Shown piece after piece: positions 18,229 through 27,598 of a DNA stretch of 64,000 nt (position 1 is its first letter; each line of letters opens with the position of its first letter). Below the pieces are notes generated by a model. That model was given only the letters and a program-made list of their open reading frames with translations. It did not search any database and was not told the DNA's origin. The position numbers were made by a program, and so were the translations under genes. This DNA comes from Lactiplantibacillus nangangensis (GTDB lineage: Bacteria > Bacillota > Bacilli > Lactobacillales > Lactobacillaceae): positions 186,001-250,000 of the forward strand of contig NZ_BJDI01000001.1 of assembly GCF_005405065.1 (NCBI RefSeq), given 5' to 3'.

Positions 18229-18546
18229 TTAATTAGCAACCTGCAACTTCTTTTGGATTGTCCGTAATAAACTTTCAGGCGTTTGAATGGCAGTATTGGT
18301 TGGAACTTTGACAACTGCCTTTCCATGAAACCGATCTTCACCAGTAATAGCAACATCGGCAGCGATAATAACAATATCAGCCGCTTGGATTTGCTCTTCC
18401 GTCAACTGGTTTTCCATCCCAGCACTACCTTGCGTTTCAACATGCGCTTCCATTTCCAAGCTCTTAGCCGCACTAATTAATTTTTCACGAGCCATATAAG
18501 TGTGTGCAATTCCTACGGTACAAGCCGTTACACCAACAATTTTCAT
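18229..18546 (-). CDS. Fructose-family PTS EIIB component
   Basis: A 105-residue phosphoryl carrier with the EIIB-Fru signature VGVTACTVGIAHTYMA. Cys9 is the expected phosphocysteine. Most relatives have CPTGIAHT, and this copy has CTVGIAHT. It would pass phosphate from the adjacent IIA protein to the incoming substrate at IIC. It is translated directly after IIA with only two bases between them. Confidence 0.92.
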   Translation of the reverse strand: MKIVGVTACTVGIAHTYMAREKLISAAKSLEMEAHVETQGSAGMENQLTEEQIQAADIVIIAADVAITGEDRFHGKAVVKVPTNTAIQTPESLLRTIQKKLQVAN

Positions 18547-18548
18547 AA

Positions 18549-19001
18549 CTACATACCTCCAGATTTTTCTAATATTTTTTTGAAATCGATTACATTGTTT
18601 TCTGTTAATAACCGTTGCTGAACATCTTTATGAGTTAACGCTGCCGAGAGATGCGATAGTATCTTCAGATGGTTAACATCTCGATGCTGTGTCGGGACTA
18701 CCAACATGAAGATTAATTTAATTGGCTTTCCATCTAAGCTATCCCATTTCAGATCTTGGTTAGTCTTAAAAACTGCGATAGCTGCATCTTTAACAACATC
18801 GGATTCACCGTGAGGAATCGCAATGCCATTTTCCATTCCAGTAGGGCCAATCGCTTCACGGTCAAGTACAGCTGCATAAAAAGCATCTTTATCACTGATG
18901 ACGTCATTCTTTTCAAGCATAACGCTCATTTGATATAGCGCTTCTTTTCTTGTTTTCACATTTGCATGCAAATTAATATTGTCTTTTATCAAATCATTCA
19001 T
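18549..19001 (-). CDS. Fructose-family PTS EIIA component
   Basis: A 150-residue EIIA of the fructose-mannitol class. The active-site His64 lies in NGIAIPHGES, and GPTGMENGIAIPH is the usual context. It takes phosphate from HPr. IIA, IIB and IIC are separate genes in that order on the minus strand. A similar EIIA domain forms the C-terminus of the upstream regulator, which is how such PRD activators sense their own PTS. Confidence 0.93.
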   Translation of the reverse strand: MNDLIKDNINLHANVKTRKEALYQMSVMLEKNDVISDKDAFYAAVLDREAIGPTGMENGIAIPHGESDVVKDAAIAVFKTNQDLKWDSLDGKPIKLIFMLVVPTQHRDVNHLKILSHLSAALTHKDVQQRLLTENNVIDFKKILEKSGGM

Positions 19002-19054
19002 AATTTCACTACCTTCAATTGATAAACCTTTTCTATTGGTAATTACCTGACATT

Positions 19055-19369
19055 CTACTTAACCCATATTTGTAACGGGCGAACAAATGAATATCGAAAT
19101 CCAGTAATCTTTGCAATTGATTCTTTTTGATGAATCTTAAGTAGGATATTGTGATTCTTATGAAGGTACGAGAAGTAAATAACACCATAGGCCAGTACAA
19201 CCAGTAGCGCAATCACATAATGATTCTGAACACAGAGAATTACGCCTGATAAAATTAAAAATAATCTTATATAACTGATTAAAGTGTTCCAACAGTATAT
19301 AGTTCTACCTTTTTGATGTTCCACGTTATACCAATAGAATAACCTACGCTTCCGGCCGATAACCGCCAA
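19055..19369 (-). CDS. Small membrane protein of unknown function
   Basis: An open frame of up to 104 residues with a basic N-terminus and two adjacent hydrophobic segments (roughly residues 34-52 and 52-70, including LFLILSGVILCV and ALLVVLAYGVIYF). It overlaps the end of the 6-phosphogluconate-dehydrogenase-like gene by 26 bases. The start is uncertain: TTG 19369 sits immediately after AAAGGAGG, and the only later candidate, a GTG about 45 bases downstream, has no clear ribosome site. I recognise no family. Its place inside the PTS operon suggests co-expression, not a defined role. Confidence 0.5.
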   Translation of the reverse strand: MAVIGRKRRLFYWYNVEHQKGRTIYCWNTLISYIRLFLILSGVILCVQNHYVIALLVVLAYGVIYFSYLHKNHNILLKIHQKESIAKITGFRYSFVRPLQIWVK

Positions 19370-20234
19370 CCTCCTTTCTCAAGGAGTTAATAACTTTTGC
19401 ATCAAAAGTTGCTTGATTTTGAGTTCTTTGGCGCATCAATAATGAAAGTCCAAATGCCGGCACCGGAATATTTAAATCCATTCCTGATTTAACTGCATCT
19501 GCACAAGCACTACTTGAATGAATGACTGTGCTGACATCATCCAGCTTCTTGTTTTGATCCAACGCATGATACATTAATTCCATTAACCAACCACGAATCA
19601 CAGCCGACTTATTCCAGGTATAAGCAACATTCTTTAAGTCATAGTCAAATGGGCTAGCATGTAATAGATCAAACCCTTCACCAATAACTTCCATCATTGA
19701 ATGTAAAATTGCATTATGAATAACTTTTAAGTAATGACCACTGCCCGATTTACCGGTATACAGCAAGCCGTCTTCAGCTGCCATGGACTTAAGTAATGGT
19801 TCAATGTATTCGTAAGCGCTTTCATCTCCGCCAACCATAAAACTGGCACCATGTAATGCCCCGTATGTCCCACCAGATGTCCCGATGTCCATAAAGAAGA
19901 CCTTCATGTCAGCAAATTCTTTAGCTCGTTCAACAGAAACGTGATAGTCCGAGTTACCACCGTCAATCACAATATCATTTTCAGAAACTAGCTTTTTCAA
20001 TCGTAACAAAGTTGAATTGGTAATCTTACCAGCTGGCAACATCACCCAAATAACTTTTCGTTCCGTATCCTTTTGTAATTGGTCTAAAGAATCAATTGTC
20101 TCGATACCATCGGCATTTGCTTTCTTTAACACATCCACACTAACATCAAATCCAACCACCTGGTGTCCATGCGCTTTCATGTTAAGCGCTAAATTATAAC
20201 CCATTTTTCCGAGACCTATTAAGTATACTTTCAT
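19344..20234 (-). CDS. 6-phosphogluconate-dehydrogenase-like hydroxyacid dehydrogenase
   Basis: A 296-residue NAD(P)-dependent beta-hydroxyacid dehydrogenase of the short 6-phosphogluconate dehydrogenase type. It shows the Rossmann motif GLGKMG at residues 7-12, DGGNSDYH, the substrate loop GTSGGTYGA and the catalytic Lys in GSGHYLKVIHN. These enzymes oxidise the C3 hydroxyl of a six-carbon sugar acid phosphate. It opens the structural part of an operon that goes on to PTS genes and UlaD. I therefore infer that it makes a 3-keto-hexonate 6-phosphate for UlaD, for example from L-gulonate 6-phosphate. Ordinary 6-phosphogluconate is the main alternative. Confidence 0.85.
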   Translation of the reverse strand: MKVYLIGLGKMGYNLALNMKAHGHQVVGFDVSVDVLKKANADGIETIDSLDQLQKDTERKVIWVMLPAGKITNSTLLRLKKLVSENDIVIDGGNSDYHVSVERAKEFADMKVFFMDIGTSGGTYGALHGASFMVGGDESAYEYIEPLLKSMAAEDGLLYTGKSGSGHYLKVIHNAILHSMMEVIGEGFDLLHASPFDYDLKNVAYTWNKSAVIRGWLMELMYHALDQNKKLDDVSTVIHSSSACADAVKSGMDLNIPVPAFGLSLLMRQRTQNQATFDAKVINSLRKEVGGYRPEA

Positions 20235-20266
20235 AATTTACCATCCTTCATTTCATTAATATTGAT

Positions 20267-20290
20267 TGCGACGCTAATAAGAATGTCGCA
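20267..20290 (-). promoter_or_regulatory. Short hairpin between the regulator and the dehydrogenase genes
   Basis: TGCGAC, 12 bases, GTCGCA forms a small inverted repeat in the 82-base gap. It could be an operator or an attenuating hairpin; no T-run follows, so it is not an obvious terminator. Confidence 0.3.
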
Positions 20291-20316
20291 TCACCCTCTT
20301 AAGTTCAAATTTTTCA

Positions 20317-22269
20317 TTAGTTATAAAATTCATTAATTATTTGCAGAACCGCAGGAACATCCTTAGCAGCAACTAGTTGAGTCATTGTTTTCTTAGAAGC
20401 TAACAGGCGATCAAAGTATTTATACACTTCATCTAGTGACAAAGTTTTTAAATCTTTCTGACTGAATCCAATGAAGAACACGATCTTAACAGTATCATCA
20501 CCCCATTGAATACCACCTGGATTAATAAAGATCGAGATACTAGACTTATTTACGTATTTGCTAGCTGTGTGCGGAATAGCGGCCAAGCCTTTTTCAATAA
20601 CTGTCGAAGCTACCTTTTCACGTTCAAGTGCTGCCTCAATAACTCCAGATTTTGCAAACTTTTTAGCAATCAGGTGTTCACCCACATAGTTAATTACCGC
20701 TTGTTGAGTATTTAACACTTGATTAACAAATATTAGCTGAGAACTCAACAATGTCATAAATGCATTAGAAGTTGGTTGTTTCTTGCCTAATATTTCATTA
20801 ATCTGTTTCTTCAAAAGAACCCGTTCTGCTTCATTGAAGAATGGCTCAATTACTACAACTCGCTGATTTGGAATATCCAATGGTAACGTACTAACAATTA
20901 AATCCTCTGAAATCTTGGTTCTAAATAATTCTGATACCGAGATAACCCGTCTAACTACAACTTCACCATTAAAATAACGACGAATCCTTTGGGTCAGCAA
21001 ACGTGCGGTACCCATTCCTGTGCTACATACAACAACGATATTGACAAAACTCTTAATTTGAGCTGTTGGTTGATTGCGTTCTAGAAAGGCTTCAAAGTGA
21101 AGCGCTAGATAAGCAATCTCATTCTTATCCATCGTAACCATGAATCGTTGATCAATCTTTTGGCTTAATTCGAAGGCTAACTCAAAAGATTGAGGATAAA
21201 GTTTGATAATTTCCTTGGTATAAGGATTAAAAGCCTGTAATCCCACTTGAAAACGATGCAATGCCGGTTCCAAGTGAATTGCTAAGTCATTGATGAGTTG
21301 GTCATCATAATCTGCGAGTTCGTCAGTCAAAAACAAAGAAAACGTTTGCAATTTCGCATTTAGCTTAGTATGTTGCTCAAAATCAGTAACTTCAATTCGA
21401 TTCTTTTTCGCAGCTAAAATATGAATATTTAAATATTCTTGTTCAGTCACAGGAATATTAATTTTCAAAGTTGTTTCCAACAATTTAACCAACACTCTGG
21501 TCTCTTCACAAAACTGATTAACACCATAATCACTATCTTGTAGAAAGCGATCATTCTTAATTCGTAGCGTCGAAATACAAATATGAATCAGCAGCGATTG
21601 ATATTGATATTCCGTAAAATTTAACTCCGTCTTGATCTGTAATTCATGTAAAACTGTTTGAACCTTATTTAGCGAGTCCTTATCTATTAATTCGTTCAAA
21701 GAACTCGGAAAGTTAACCACACGGGCATTTGCTTTGACCGATTCACGCCAATATCGTGCAACGATTTTACTTGCAATGTTGCGCTTATTGCGTTCAGTAC
21801 CTTTCACATAAAGACCATGATTATCGCTCAATAGCTGCAGATGGTGCTTGGCTAATGATATTTTTATTTGTTTAATATCACGATCTAAAGTGCTCCCACT
21901 GATATAAAAGCGCTCGCATAATCGCGCCATTGTTATTTCATGATCTGAGATCAACAGTTTTAACAAAATCAGACTTTCACGCCCAACTGCATCAAGATTT
22001 AATAACTGTGCATCATCCTGAAATTTTTGTTTAAACTTATCGAAGTCACCTTCAAAATAGATACCAACATTACGTTTGCGAATTAATCTAACATCTGTTC
22101 CATTCAGAGCCTCCTCTACCAAATCAAGATACTTTGGAACTTTTTTCCTAGAGACATCTAACAACTTAGTTAATTCTGAATAGTGCACTAAATCCTTGGA
22201 ATAAATATATGCAATAACTCTTTGAACGTCATCACTTACTTGTTCGTCCATACCATTACTAGTTGTCAC
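20317..22269 (-). CDS. PRD-domain transcriptional activator with EIIB- and EIIA-like domains
   Basis: A 650-residue PTS-controlled activator of the MtlR/LicR type. N-terminal helix-turn-helix domains (residues ~15-150) precede two PRDs with candidate phosphorylated His229, His283, His332 and His391. An EIIB-like domain with Cys415 (VVVCSTGMGTARLL) and an EIIA-Fru-like domain with His567 (AAIPHTAS) follow. Such proteins switch on a PTS operon when its substrate is being transported. It lies directly upstream of the dehydrogenase-PTS-ulaD-ulaE-araD genes on the same strand and is very likely their activator. The start read here is GTG 22269; ATG 22251 is possible. Confidence 0.9.
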   Translation of the reverse strand: MTTSNGMDEQVSDDVQRVIAYIYSKDLVHYSELTKLLDVSRKKVPKYLDLVEEALNGTDVRLIRKRNVGIYFEGDFDKFKQKFQDDAQLLNLDAVGRESLILLKLLISDHEITMARLCERFYISGSTLDRDIKQIKISLAKHHLQLLSDNHGLYVKGTERNKRNIASKIVARYWRESVKANARVVNFPSSLNELIDKDSLNKVQTVLHELQIKTELNFTEYQYQSLLIHICISTLRIKNDRFLQDSDYGVNQFCEETRVLVKLLETTLKINIPVTEQEYLNIHILAAKKNRIEVTDFEQHTKLNAKLQTFSLFLTDELADYDDQLINDLAIHLEPALHRFQVGLQAFNPYTKEIIKLYPQSFELAFELSQKIDQRFMVTMDKNEIAYLALHFEAFLERNQPTAQIKSFVNIVVVCSTGMGTARLLTQRIRRYFNGEVVVRRVISVSELFRTKISEDLIVSTLPLDIPNQRVVVIEPFFNEAERVLLKKQINEILGKKQPTSNAFMTLLSSQLIFVNQVLNTQQAVINYVGEHLIAKKFAKSGVIEAALEREKVASTVIEKGLAAIPHTASKYVNKSSISIFINPGGIQWGDDTVKIVFFIGFSQKDLKTLSLDEVYKYFDRLLASKKTMTQLVAAKDVPAVLQIINEFYN

Positions 22270-22607
22270 ATAATCACCTCTTGGCTACATTCATAATACT
22301 AATGGCTAATGAGCTATCTTCAAACGTCAAAAATGGAACTAATATAAGTTCCGCAATATTAACTATTACAATTAAGGCTAACTGGCAATAACAATCATTA
22401 GTGTAATCATTTACGCAATGTTTTGACAAAACTTTCTGAAAATCATTTATACTACCAATAGCAATTAATGATAGACAATTTATTATAAATTTGCCCTCTG
22501 TAATAATTATTTGATTCTAACTAACATCCAAACATTTCACTTGTATCATTGCCACAGCTACCATCGTTTTCTTATCAAATTGTTGTTAGAATCAGATGTT
22601 TCATAAC
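22270..22607. other. AT-rich intergenic region upstream of the PRD activator
   Basis: No reading frame or RNA is recognisable here. It should contain the promoter of the activator on the minus strand, but I could not place convincing -35 and -10 boxes. Confidence 0.4.
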
Positions 22608-22646
22608 AAAAACCGTCATCACTGACGTACAGTGATGACGGTTTTT
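22608..22646 (-). terminator. Terminator of adhE
   Basis: A perfect 17-bp stem (AAAAACCGTCATCACTG with its complement) has a 5-base loop and T-runs on either strand. adhE ends just upstream on the minus strand. Confidence 0.93.
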
Positions 22647-22689
22647 CGTTTACTATTCAGTCAACAATCCATAAAATAATTGCTGCGAA

Positions 22690-25287
22690 CTATTTTTCAG
22701 TACCTTGACCATCCCATTCACGTTCCATAATGGCTTTCAACTCACTGATCAGTGGTTCTCGTGGATTAGCAGTTGTACATTGATCTTCGTAGGCCAACTC
22801 GGCTAACTTGTCAACAGTCGCGTCAAAGTGATTCTTTTCAACTCGATTAGCTTTCAAAGACAGCGTCACGTCCATCGAATGTGCCAAATCAACATAAGCT
22901 TGAACCAAGCTTTCCTTCAACTCTTCGTTCGTCTTGCCTGCCAGTCCCAAGGCTCTAGCGATATTAGCATAATCTGACAGCGCTGTATTGTGGTTATACT
23001 TTGGCCACATCGCTAATTTAGTGGGGATTTCCGCATTATATCGAACAACTTGCGGATACGTGATTGCAATTGCTAAACCGTGAGGTAAATTGAACTCCCC
23101 GCCCAGCTTATGAGAAATGGAATGATTAATCCCTAAGAACGCATTTGCAAAGGCCATCCCTGCAAGAGTAGACGCATTATGCATCTTTTCGCGCGCCAAC
23201 TTGTCTCCGTCGTAGGAAGCTTTCAAATATTTAAAGGCCAGTTGCAACGCTTGGATCGACCAACCACGCGTAAAATCTGACGCCATCGTTGAAACGTAGG
23301 CTTCTGTAGCATGCGTAATGACGTCTAATCCTGTCCATGCTGTCGTCCGCTTAGGCACTGTTTCAACAAATTGAGGGTCTACAATCGCAATATCTGGTTG
23401 CATAGCGTAATCCGTAATTGGGTACTTCACATGGGTTTTTGAATCAGTAATAACCGCATATGGTGTCACTTCTGACCCAGTCCCAGAAGTTGTTGGAATC
23501 CCAACATAAGTCACCTTATTGGCAACTGGGACCCGATAAGTCCGCTTCCGAATATCCAAAAATTTTTGTTTAGCACCCAAGAAGGATGCCTCAGGGTGCT
23601 CGTAAAAGAGCCACATTCCTTTTGCCGCATCCATCGCTGAACCACCACCTAATGCAATGATTGTATCCGGTTGAAATGCCTTCATCCGAGCAACGCCCTT
23701 ATAAACAGTCTCTGTTGATGGATTAGGTTCAACTTCTGAAAAAATATCAATATCAACTGGTTCTGGTCGCCGATTTAACACCGTCGTAACTCGATCGGCA
23801 TAACCAAATTCGACCATCCCAGGATCACAAACGATGAAGACTTTCTCAATTCCAGCCATGTGTTCTAGATATTGAACAGAGTTACGCTCAAAGTAAACTT
23901 TTGGTGGCATCTTGACCCATTGCATGTTATTCCGACGTTTCGCAACTGTTTTGATATTAATCAGATCCATATCTGTGACATTATGAGAAATCGAGTTGCC
24001 ACCATACGACCCTGTTCCCAGGGTTAACGATGGCGTCATATTATTGTAAATGTTACCTAAACCACCAACTGAGGATGGTGTATTAATTAAAATCCGACAA
24101 GCAGGCATTGCCAATCCGAATTTTTTTACAAGCTCGTCATCTGTGGTGTGTAACCCAGCAGTATGACCTAAACCACCATAGTGTAATAATTCATTACACC
24201 GCTTGAAAGCCGAGGTATGCGAATCCGCCTTATAAACAGTCAAGACGGGTGATAACTTTTCACCAGACAATGGGAATTTTACGCCAACACCATTAATTTC
24301 TGCAATTAAAACACGACAATTAACAGGAACGTCTTGCAAGCCAGCCATCTGTGCAATCTGATAAGCAGATTTTCCTGCAACAGGGCCACGAACAGTATGC
24401 CGGTTGGGATCAATCACTGCATCACTCAATGCTTGGACATCCTTTGACTTGACCCAGTAACAGCCCAATCGGATAAATTCGGCCTTCACTGCCGCATAGA
24501 TTTCTTTATCGATGACCGCACTATTTTCTGATGCACAAATCATCCCATTATCAAATGTTTTTGATAACACAATGTCATTAACTGCTTGTTTAATATTTGC
24601 CGTCTTCTCGACATAAGTCGGGCCATTACCAGGGCCAACACCTAAAGCTGGCTTACCAGATGAATAGGCAGCAGTTACCATGCTAGGACCACCAGTAGCC
24701 AAAATGGTTGCCACATCAGAATGATGCATTAAGGCATTGGTAGCATCAATATTTGGCTTTTCAATATAAAGTACTGCATCCGCTGGCCCACCTGCAGCAG
24801 TAATTGCTGCTTGCATAATTCGAGCTGTTTCAGAACTTGCTCGCTGGGCTTGAGGATGAAAACCAAAGATAATCGTGTTCCGACCTTTTAACGAAATTAA
24901 GGTTTTGAAAACGACTGTTGACGTGGGATTTGTCACAGGAGTGACCCCTGCAACGATCCCAACTGGCTCCGCTATCTCCATCAGCTGGGTTTCATCATCA
25001 TCTTTTAAAATTCCGACTGTTTTATCGTGACGAATACTATTCCAGATATACTCGCTAGCATAAATATTCTTGATAGCTTTATCTTCAACAACACCACGGC
25101 CAGTTTCTTCGACTGCTAATTTTGCTAATTTCATATGATTATCAAGTGCTGCAACAGCGACTTTTTCACATAAATCATCAATTTGCGCCTGTGTATATGT
25201 TTTTAATTCTGCCAATGCTTTTTTAGAACGTTGGACAAGTGAATCTACTTCAGTTTCAACTTTTGAATTTTGGTTGGTTTTAATCAT
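22690..25287 (-). CDS. adhE: Bifunctional acetaldehyde-CoA/alcohol dehydrogenase
   Basis: An 865-residue fusion enzyme that reduces acetyl-CoA to acetaldehyde and then ethanol, regenerating NAD during heterofermentation. The N-terminal aldehyde dehydrogenase half has the catalytic Cys in FDNGMICASENSAV. The C-terminal iron-dependent alcohol dehydrogenase half shows ALGGGSAMDAAKGMW, GTGSEVTPYAVI and the metal-binding HKLGGEFNLPHGLA. ATG 25287 has GGAGGAA about seven bases upstream; an earlier in-frame start lies before that site. A Rex-like operator sits in the promoter, which fits NADH-responsive control. Phosphoketolase products of the two sugar loci would supply its acetyl-phosphate-derived substrate. 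Confidence 0.97.
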   Translation of the reverse strand: MIKTNQNSKVETEVDSLVQRSKKALAELKTYTQAQIDDLCEKVAVAALDNHMKLAKLAVEETGRGVVEDKAIKNIYASEYIWNSIRHDKTVGILKDDDETQLMEIAEPVGIVAGVTPVTNPTSTVVFKTLISLKGRNTIIFGFHPQAQRASSETARIMQAAITAAGGPADAVLYIEKPNIDATNALMHHSDVATILATGGPSMVTAAYSSGKPALGVGPGNGPTYVEKTANIKQAVNDIVLSKTFDNGMICASENSAVIDKEIYAAVKAEFIRLGCYWVKSKDVQALSDAVIDPNRHTVRGPVAGKSAYQIAQMAGLQDVPVNCRVLIAEINGVGVKFPLSGEKLSPVLTVYKADSHTSAFKRCNELLHYGGLGHTAGLHTTDDELVKKFGLAMPACRILINTPSSVGGLGNIYNNMTPSLTLGTGSYGGNSISHNVTDMDLINIKTVAKRRNNMQWVKMPPKVYFERNSVQYLEHMAGIEKVFIVCDPGMVEFGYADRVTTVLNRRPEPVDIDIFSEVEPNPSTETVYKGVARMKAFQPDTIIALGGGSAMDAAKGMWLFYEHPEASFLGAKQKFLDIRKRTYRVPVANKVTYVGIPTTSGTGSEVTPYAVITDSKTHVKYPITDYAMQPDIAIVDPQFVETVPKRTTAWTGLDVITHATEAYVSTMASDFTRGWSIQALQLAFKYLKASYDGDKLAREKMHNASTLAGMAFANAFLGINHSISHKLGGEFNLPHGLAIAITYPQVVRYNAEIPTKLAMWPKYNHNTALSDYANIARALGLAGKTNEELKESLVQAYVDLAHSMDVTLSLKANRVEKNHFDATVDKLAELAYEDQCTTANPREPLISELKAIMEREWDGQGTEK

Positions 25288-25310
25288 ATCGGGTTCCTCC
25301 ACTGAAATCT

Positions 25311-25361
25311 TTGTGAATCATTTTACAATCGTTATTATAACTAACTCATTTAAAAATGCAA
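25311..25361 (-). promoter_or_regulatory. adhE promoter with Rex-like operator
   Basis: On the minus strand TTGCAT (25361-25356), a 16-base spacer and TATAAT (25339-25334) form a good promoter. TTGTAAAATGATTCACAA (25328-25311) covers the start region and matches the Rex consensus TTGTGA-N6-TCACAA with one mismatch. Rex repression relieved by NADH is well known for adhE in related bacteria; here it is inferred from the site. Confidence 0.75.
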
Positions 25362-25557
25362 CCGATACTTTTTATAAAATCTAAAATTCAATCATATCAA
25401 GGGTTACACATTCCCAACCCGGTGGGCTTTTGACCGTCCCAGAAACGGCAAAAATAAAGTTCATCGTTGAACAAAGTTCCTGGTTTAAGACCACTTTTTA
25501 AACTCGATTAGTCATCCATGTTTCCCAATCTCGTGTATGACATAATATCTCCCCTAA

Positions 25558-25598
25558 AAAAGCGAGCCCCAGTTCATCAAGAACTGAAGCTCGCTTTT
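25558..25598 (-). terminator. Terminator of the uspA-mntH operon
   Basis: AAAAGCGAGC pairs with GCTCGCTTTT and an inner CAGTTC pairs with GAACTG across a small internal loop. On the minus strand a T-run follows, just after the mntH stop. The 196 bases between this and the adhE promoter show no gene. Confidence 0.88.
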
Positions 25599-25604
25599 CC
25601 AACC

Positions 25605-26975
25605 TTAAACTAAGGTCGTCCAAATCAATTGTAAATTCAAGATAATCAAAATAACTGCCACGACCCATGAGGTGTATTTAACCCATGGCCGATTGGCAAA
25701 GACACCCATCAACTTTTTATCACTGGTAAAAATAATCAGCGGAATCATTGCAAATGGCAACGCAACTGACAAGAAGACTTGCGATAAGGTCAATAGGCCT
25801 TCGATTTTTGCTTCATTACCATGATAGTAAACCGCAAAAATCAGCACTGGCGTAATAGACAATAACCGCGTCAACAACCGTTGTGCCCATAATGGCATCC
25901 GTAAATGAATAAAGCCTTCCATGATGATCTGACCAGCTAACGTCCCAGTAATCGTGGAGCTTTGCCCAGACGCTAACAACGCAATTGCAAACAGCATACT
26001 GAGCATCGGGCTAGCAATCGCCCCAACGATTTTCGAATTATTCAGTGCGTTGAATAAATCGGCGAAACGGCCCAGATCACTGTGCGTGCCGAAGAACAGC
26101 GCTGCCCCTAAGATCAGCAATAAACTGTTAACGACAAAGGCCAACGTTAATTGAATATTCGAGTCCGCAATCGTGAAACGAATCGTCTTACGAACGGAAG
26201 CTTCATCATGAATATCATATTTCCGAGTCTGTGAAATGGATGACCCTAAATACAAATCATGTGGCATCACCGTGGCCCCAACGATCCCTAAGGCCAAATA
26301 CAACATTGGTTGATTGGTCAGAATCTCAGCTCGCGGCACGTACCCGCCTAAAACACCCAAGGCGTCCGGTTTAGATAAGAACACTTCATAAGCAAAAACG
26401 AACAAGATGACAGCCACTAAAGTCGCCACAATCGCTTCAATTTTATGGAAGCCTAATTTCATCAGGAATAAGAGAATCAACACATCAAATGCCGTAATGG
26501 TAATCCCGACAATCAATGGAAATCCGAATAAGAGCTCTAACGCAATCCCTGAACCAATAATTTCAGCAATATCAGTCGCCATAATGGCTAATTCTGTAAT
26601 GACCCATAAACCCAAGCCGGCCCATTTTGTGGTCCGTTCTCGGGTAAGCTGCGCCAGATCTCGACCAGTCACGATCCCCAGTCGCGCAGACATGGCCTGC
26701 AACAACATCGCAATTAAACTAGAGAGCAAGACGACGCTCAGCAAGGTGTACTTAAAACTCGCACCCCCACCGATCGACGTGATCCAGTTCCCAGGATCCA
26801 TATACCCAACCGCAATTAACGCGCCTGGCCCGGTATAAGCCAATAAGGTCCGGAAATAGCCTTTATCTTCCGGGACCTCAATCGTCCCATTGATTTCATC
26901 CAGACTCTTGCGTTGGGTGCCAGTTTCTTTAATGAATTTACTGGACTTCTTCTTTTCGCCCGTTTCTTTTTTCAA
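25605..26975 (-). CDS. mntH: NRAMP-family manganese transporter MntH
   Basis: A 456-residue proton-coupled divalent metal importer with about eleven membrane helices. The metal-binding DPGNW motif is at residues 60-64 (MDPGNWITS), and the second half-site is [14 protein letters not shown]. The first ~40 residues are hydrophilic and lysine-rich. Manganese is the expected main substrate, as lactobacilli of this group accumulate it. The start is TTG 26975 with GAGGGCG upstream. The gene follows a universal stress protein gene at 61 bases and the two probably form an operon. Confidence 0.95.
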   Translation of the reverse strand: MKKETGEKKKSSKFIKETGTQRKSLDEINGTIEVPEDKGYFRTLLAYTGPGALIAVGYMDPGNWITSIGGGASFKYTLLSVVLLSSLIAMLLQAMSARLGIVTGRDLAQLTRERTTKWAGLGLWVITELAIMATDIAEIIGSGIALELLFGFPLIVGITITAFDVLILLFLMKLGFHKIEAIVATLVAVILFVFAYEVFLSKPDALGVLGGYVPRAEILTNQPMLYLALGIVGATVMPHDLYLGSSISQTRKYDIHDEASVRKTIRFTIADSNIQLTLAFVVNSLLLILGAALFFGTHSDLGRFADLFNALNNSKIVGAIASPMLSMLFAIALLASGQSSTITGTLAGQIIMEGFIHLRMPLWAQRLLTRLLSITPVLIFAVYYHGNEAKIEGLLTLSQVFLSVALPFAMIPLIIFTSDKKLMGVFANRPWVKYTSWVVAVILIILNLQLIWTTLV

Positions 26976-27036
26976 AACGGTACGCCCTCTTTCCGCGTAT
27001 CACAACTCCTGAGGGGGTTGAGTTCAATTTTTTGTT

Positions 27037-27498
27037 TTAACGCACAACGATTACAGAGATTGGCGCTTTACGTGCTAAACGTGGGCCAATCGCACCCGCA
27101 ATCTTCGAATGTGCAAATTCCGTATCGGCACCCGTGACGAGCAAGTCTGGTTTAAAATCTGGAATGACTTGTTCCAAAATCACGTCGTCCACATCGCCGC
27201 CTTCATAGACGAGCGGTTCAACGTCCTTAATGCCACTAGTTTCAGCTAACTTAACATAGTCTTGCACGACCTGCTCGACATGTCTTCGTTTCGCCTGAAT
27301 CTTAGATGGCGTTAGTGAATCAAAAATATTGATATCTTCACTTTCCATCACGGAAACGATTCCCAACGGCACGTCATAATCCCGCGCAAGCGTAGTGGCA
27401 TACCGAAAAGCCCGTTCAGAAGACGTATTATCATCCTCATCCACAGTCAAGAGAATCCGCCGATAGATCAACGGTTCATTCATTTTACTGCTATCCAT
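27037..27498 (-). CDS. Universal stress protein, UspA family
   Basis: A 153-residue cytoplasmic UspA-fold protein. It begins with ILLTVDEDDNTSSERAFRYA and has VTGADTEFAHSKIAGAIGPR near the C-terminus in place of the usual ATP-binding G-rich loop, ending in SVIVVR. GAGGAGG precedes ATG 27498. It lies upstream of mntH on the same strand, a pairing seen often in lactobacilli as I recall. Its exact role is not known. Confidence 0.9.
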   Translation of the reverse strand: MDSSKMNEPLIYRRILLTVDEDDNTSSERAFRYATTLARDYDVPLGIVSVMESEDINIFDSLTPSKIQAKRRHVEQVVQDYVKLAETSGIKDVEPLVYEGGDVDDVILEQVIPDFKPDLLVTGADTEFAHSKIAGAIGPRLARKAPISVIVVR

Positions 27499-27598
27499 TT
27501 TTAATCCTCCTCATTGGTTTGAATTGGTAATGACCATTATTATTATAACGCTTTAGTCTGGCTAACGTGACCGTTCCACAATTCTTTGCCGAACAGTG

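Noticed and set aside
26407-26838. 143-residue frame opposite mntH
   Set aside because: Shadow of the membrane-protein gene, no ribosome site or family.
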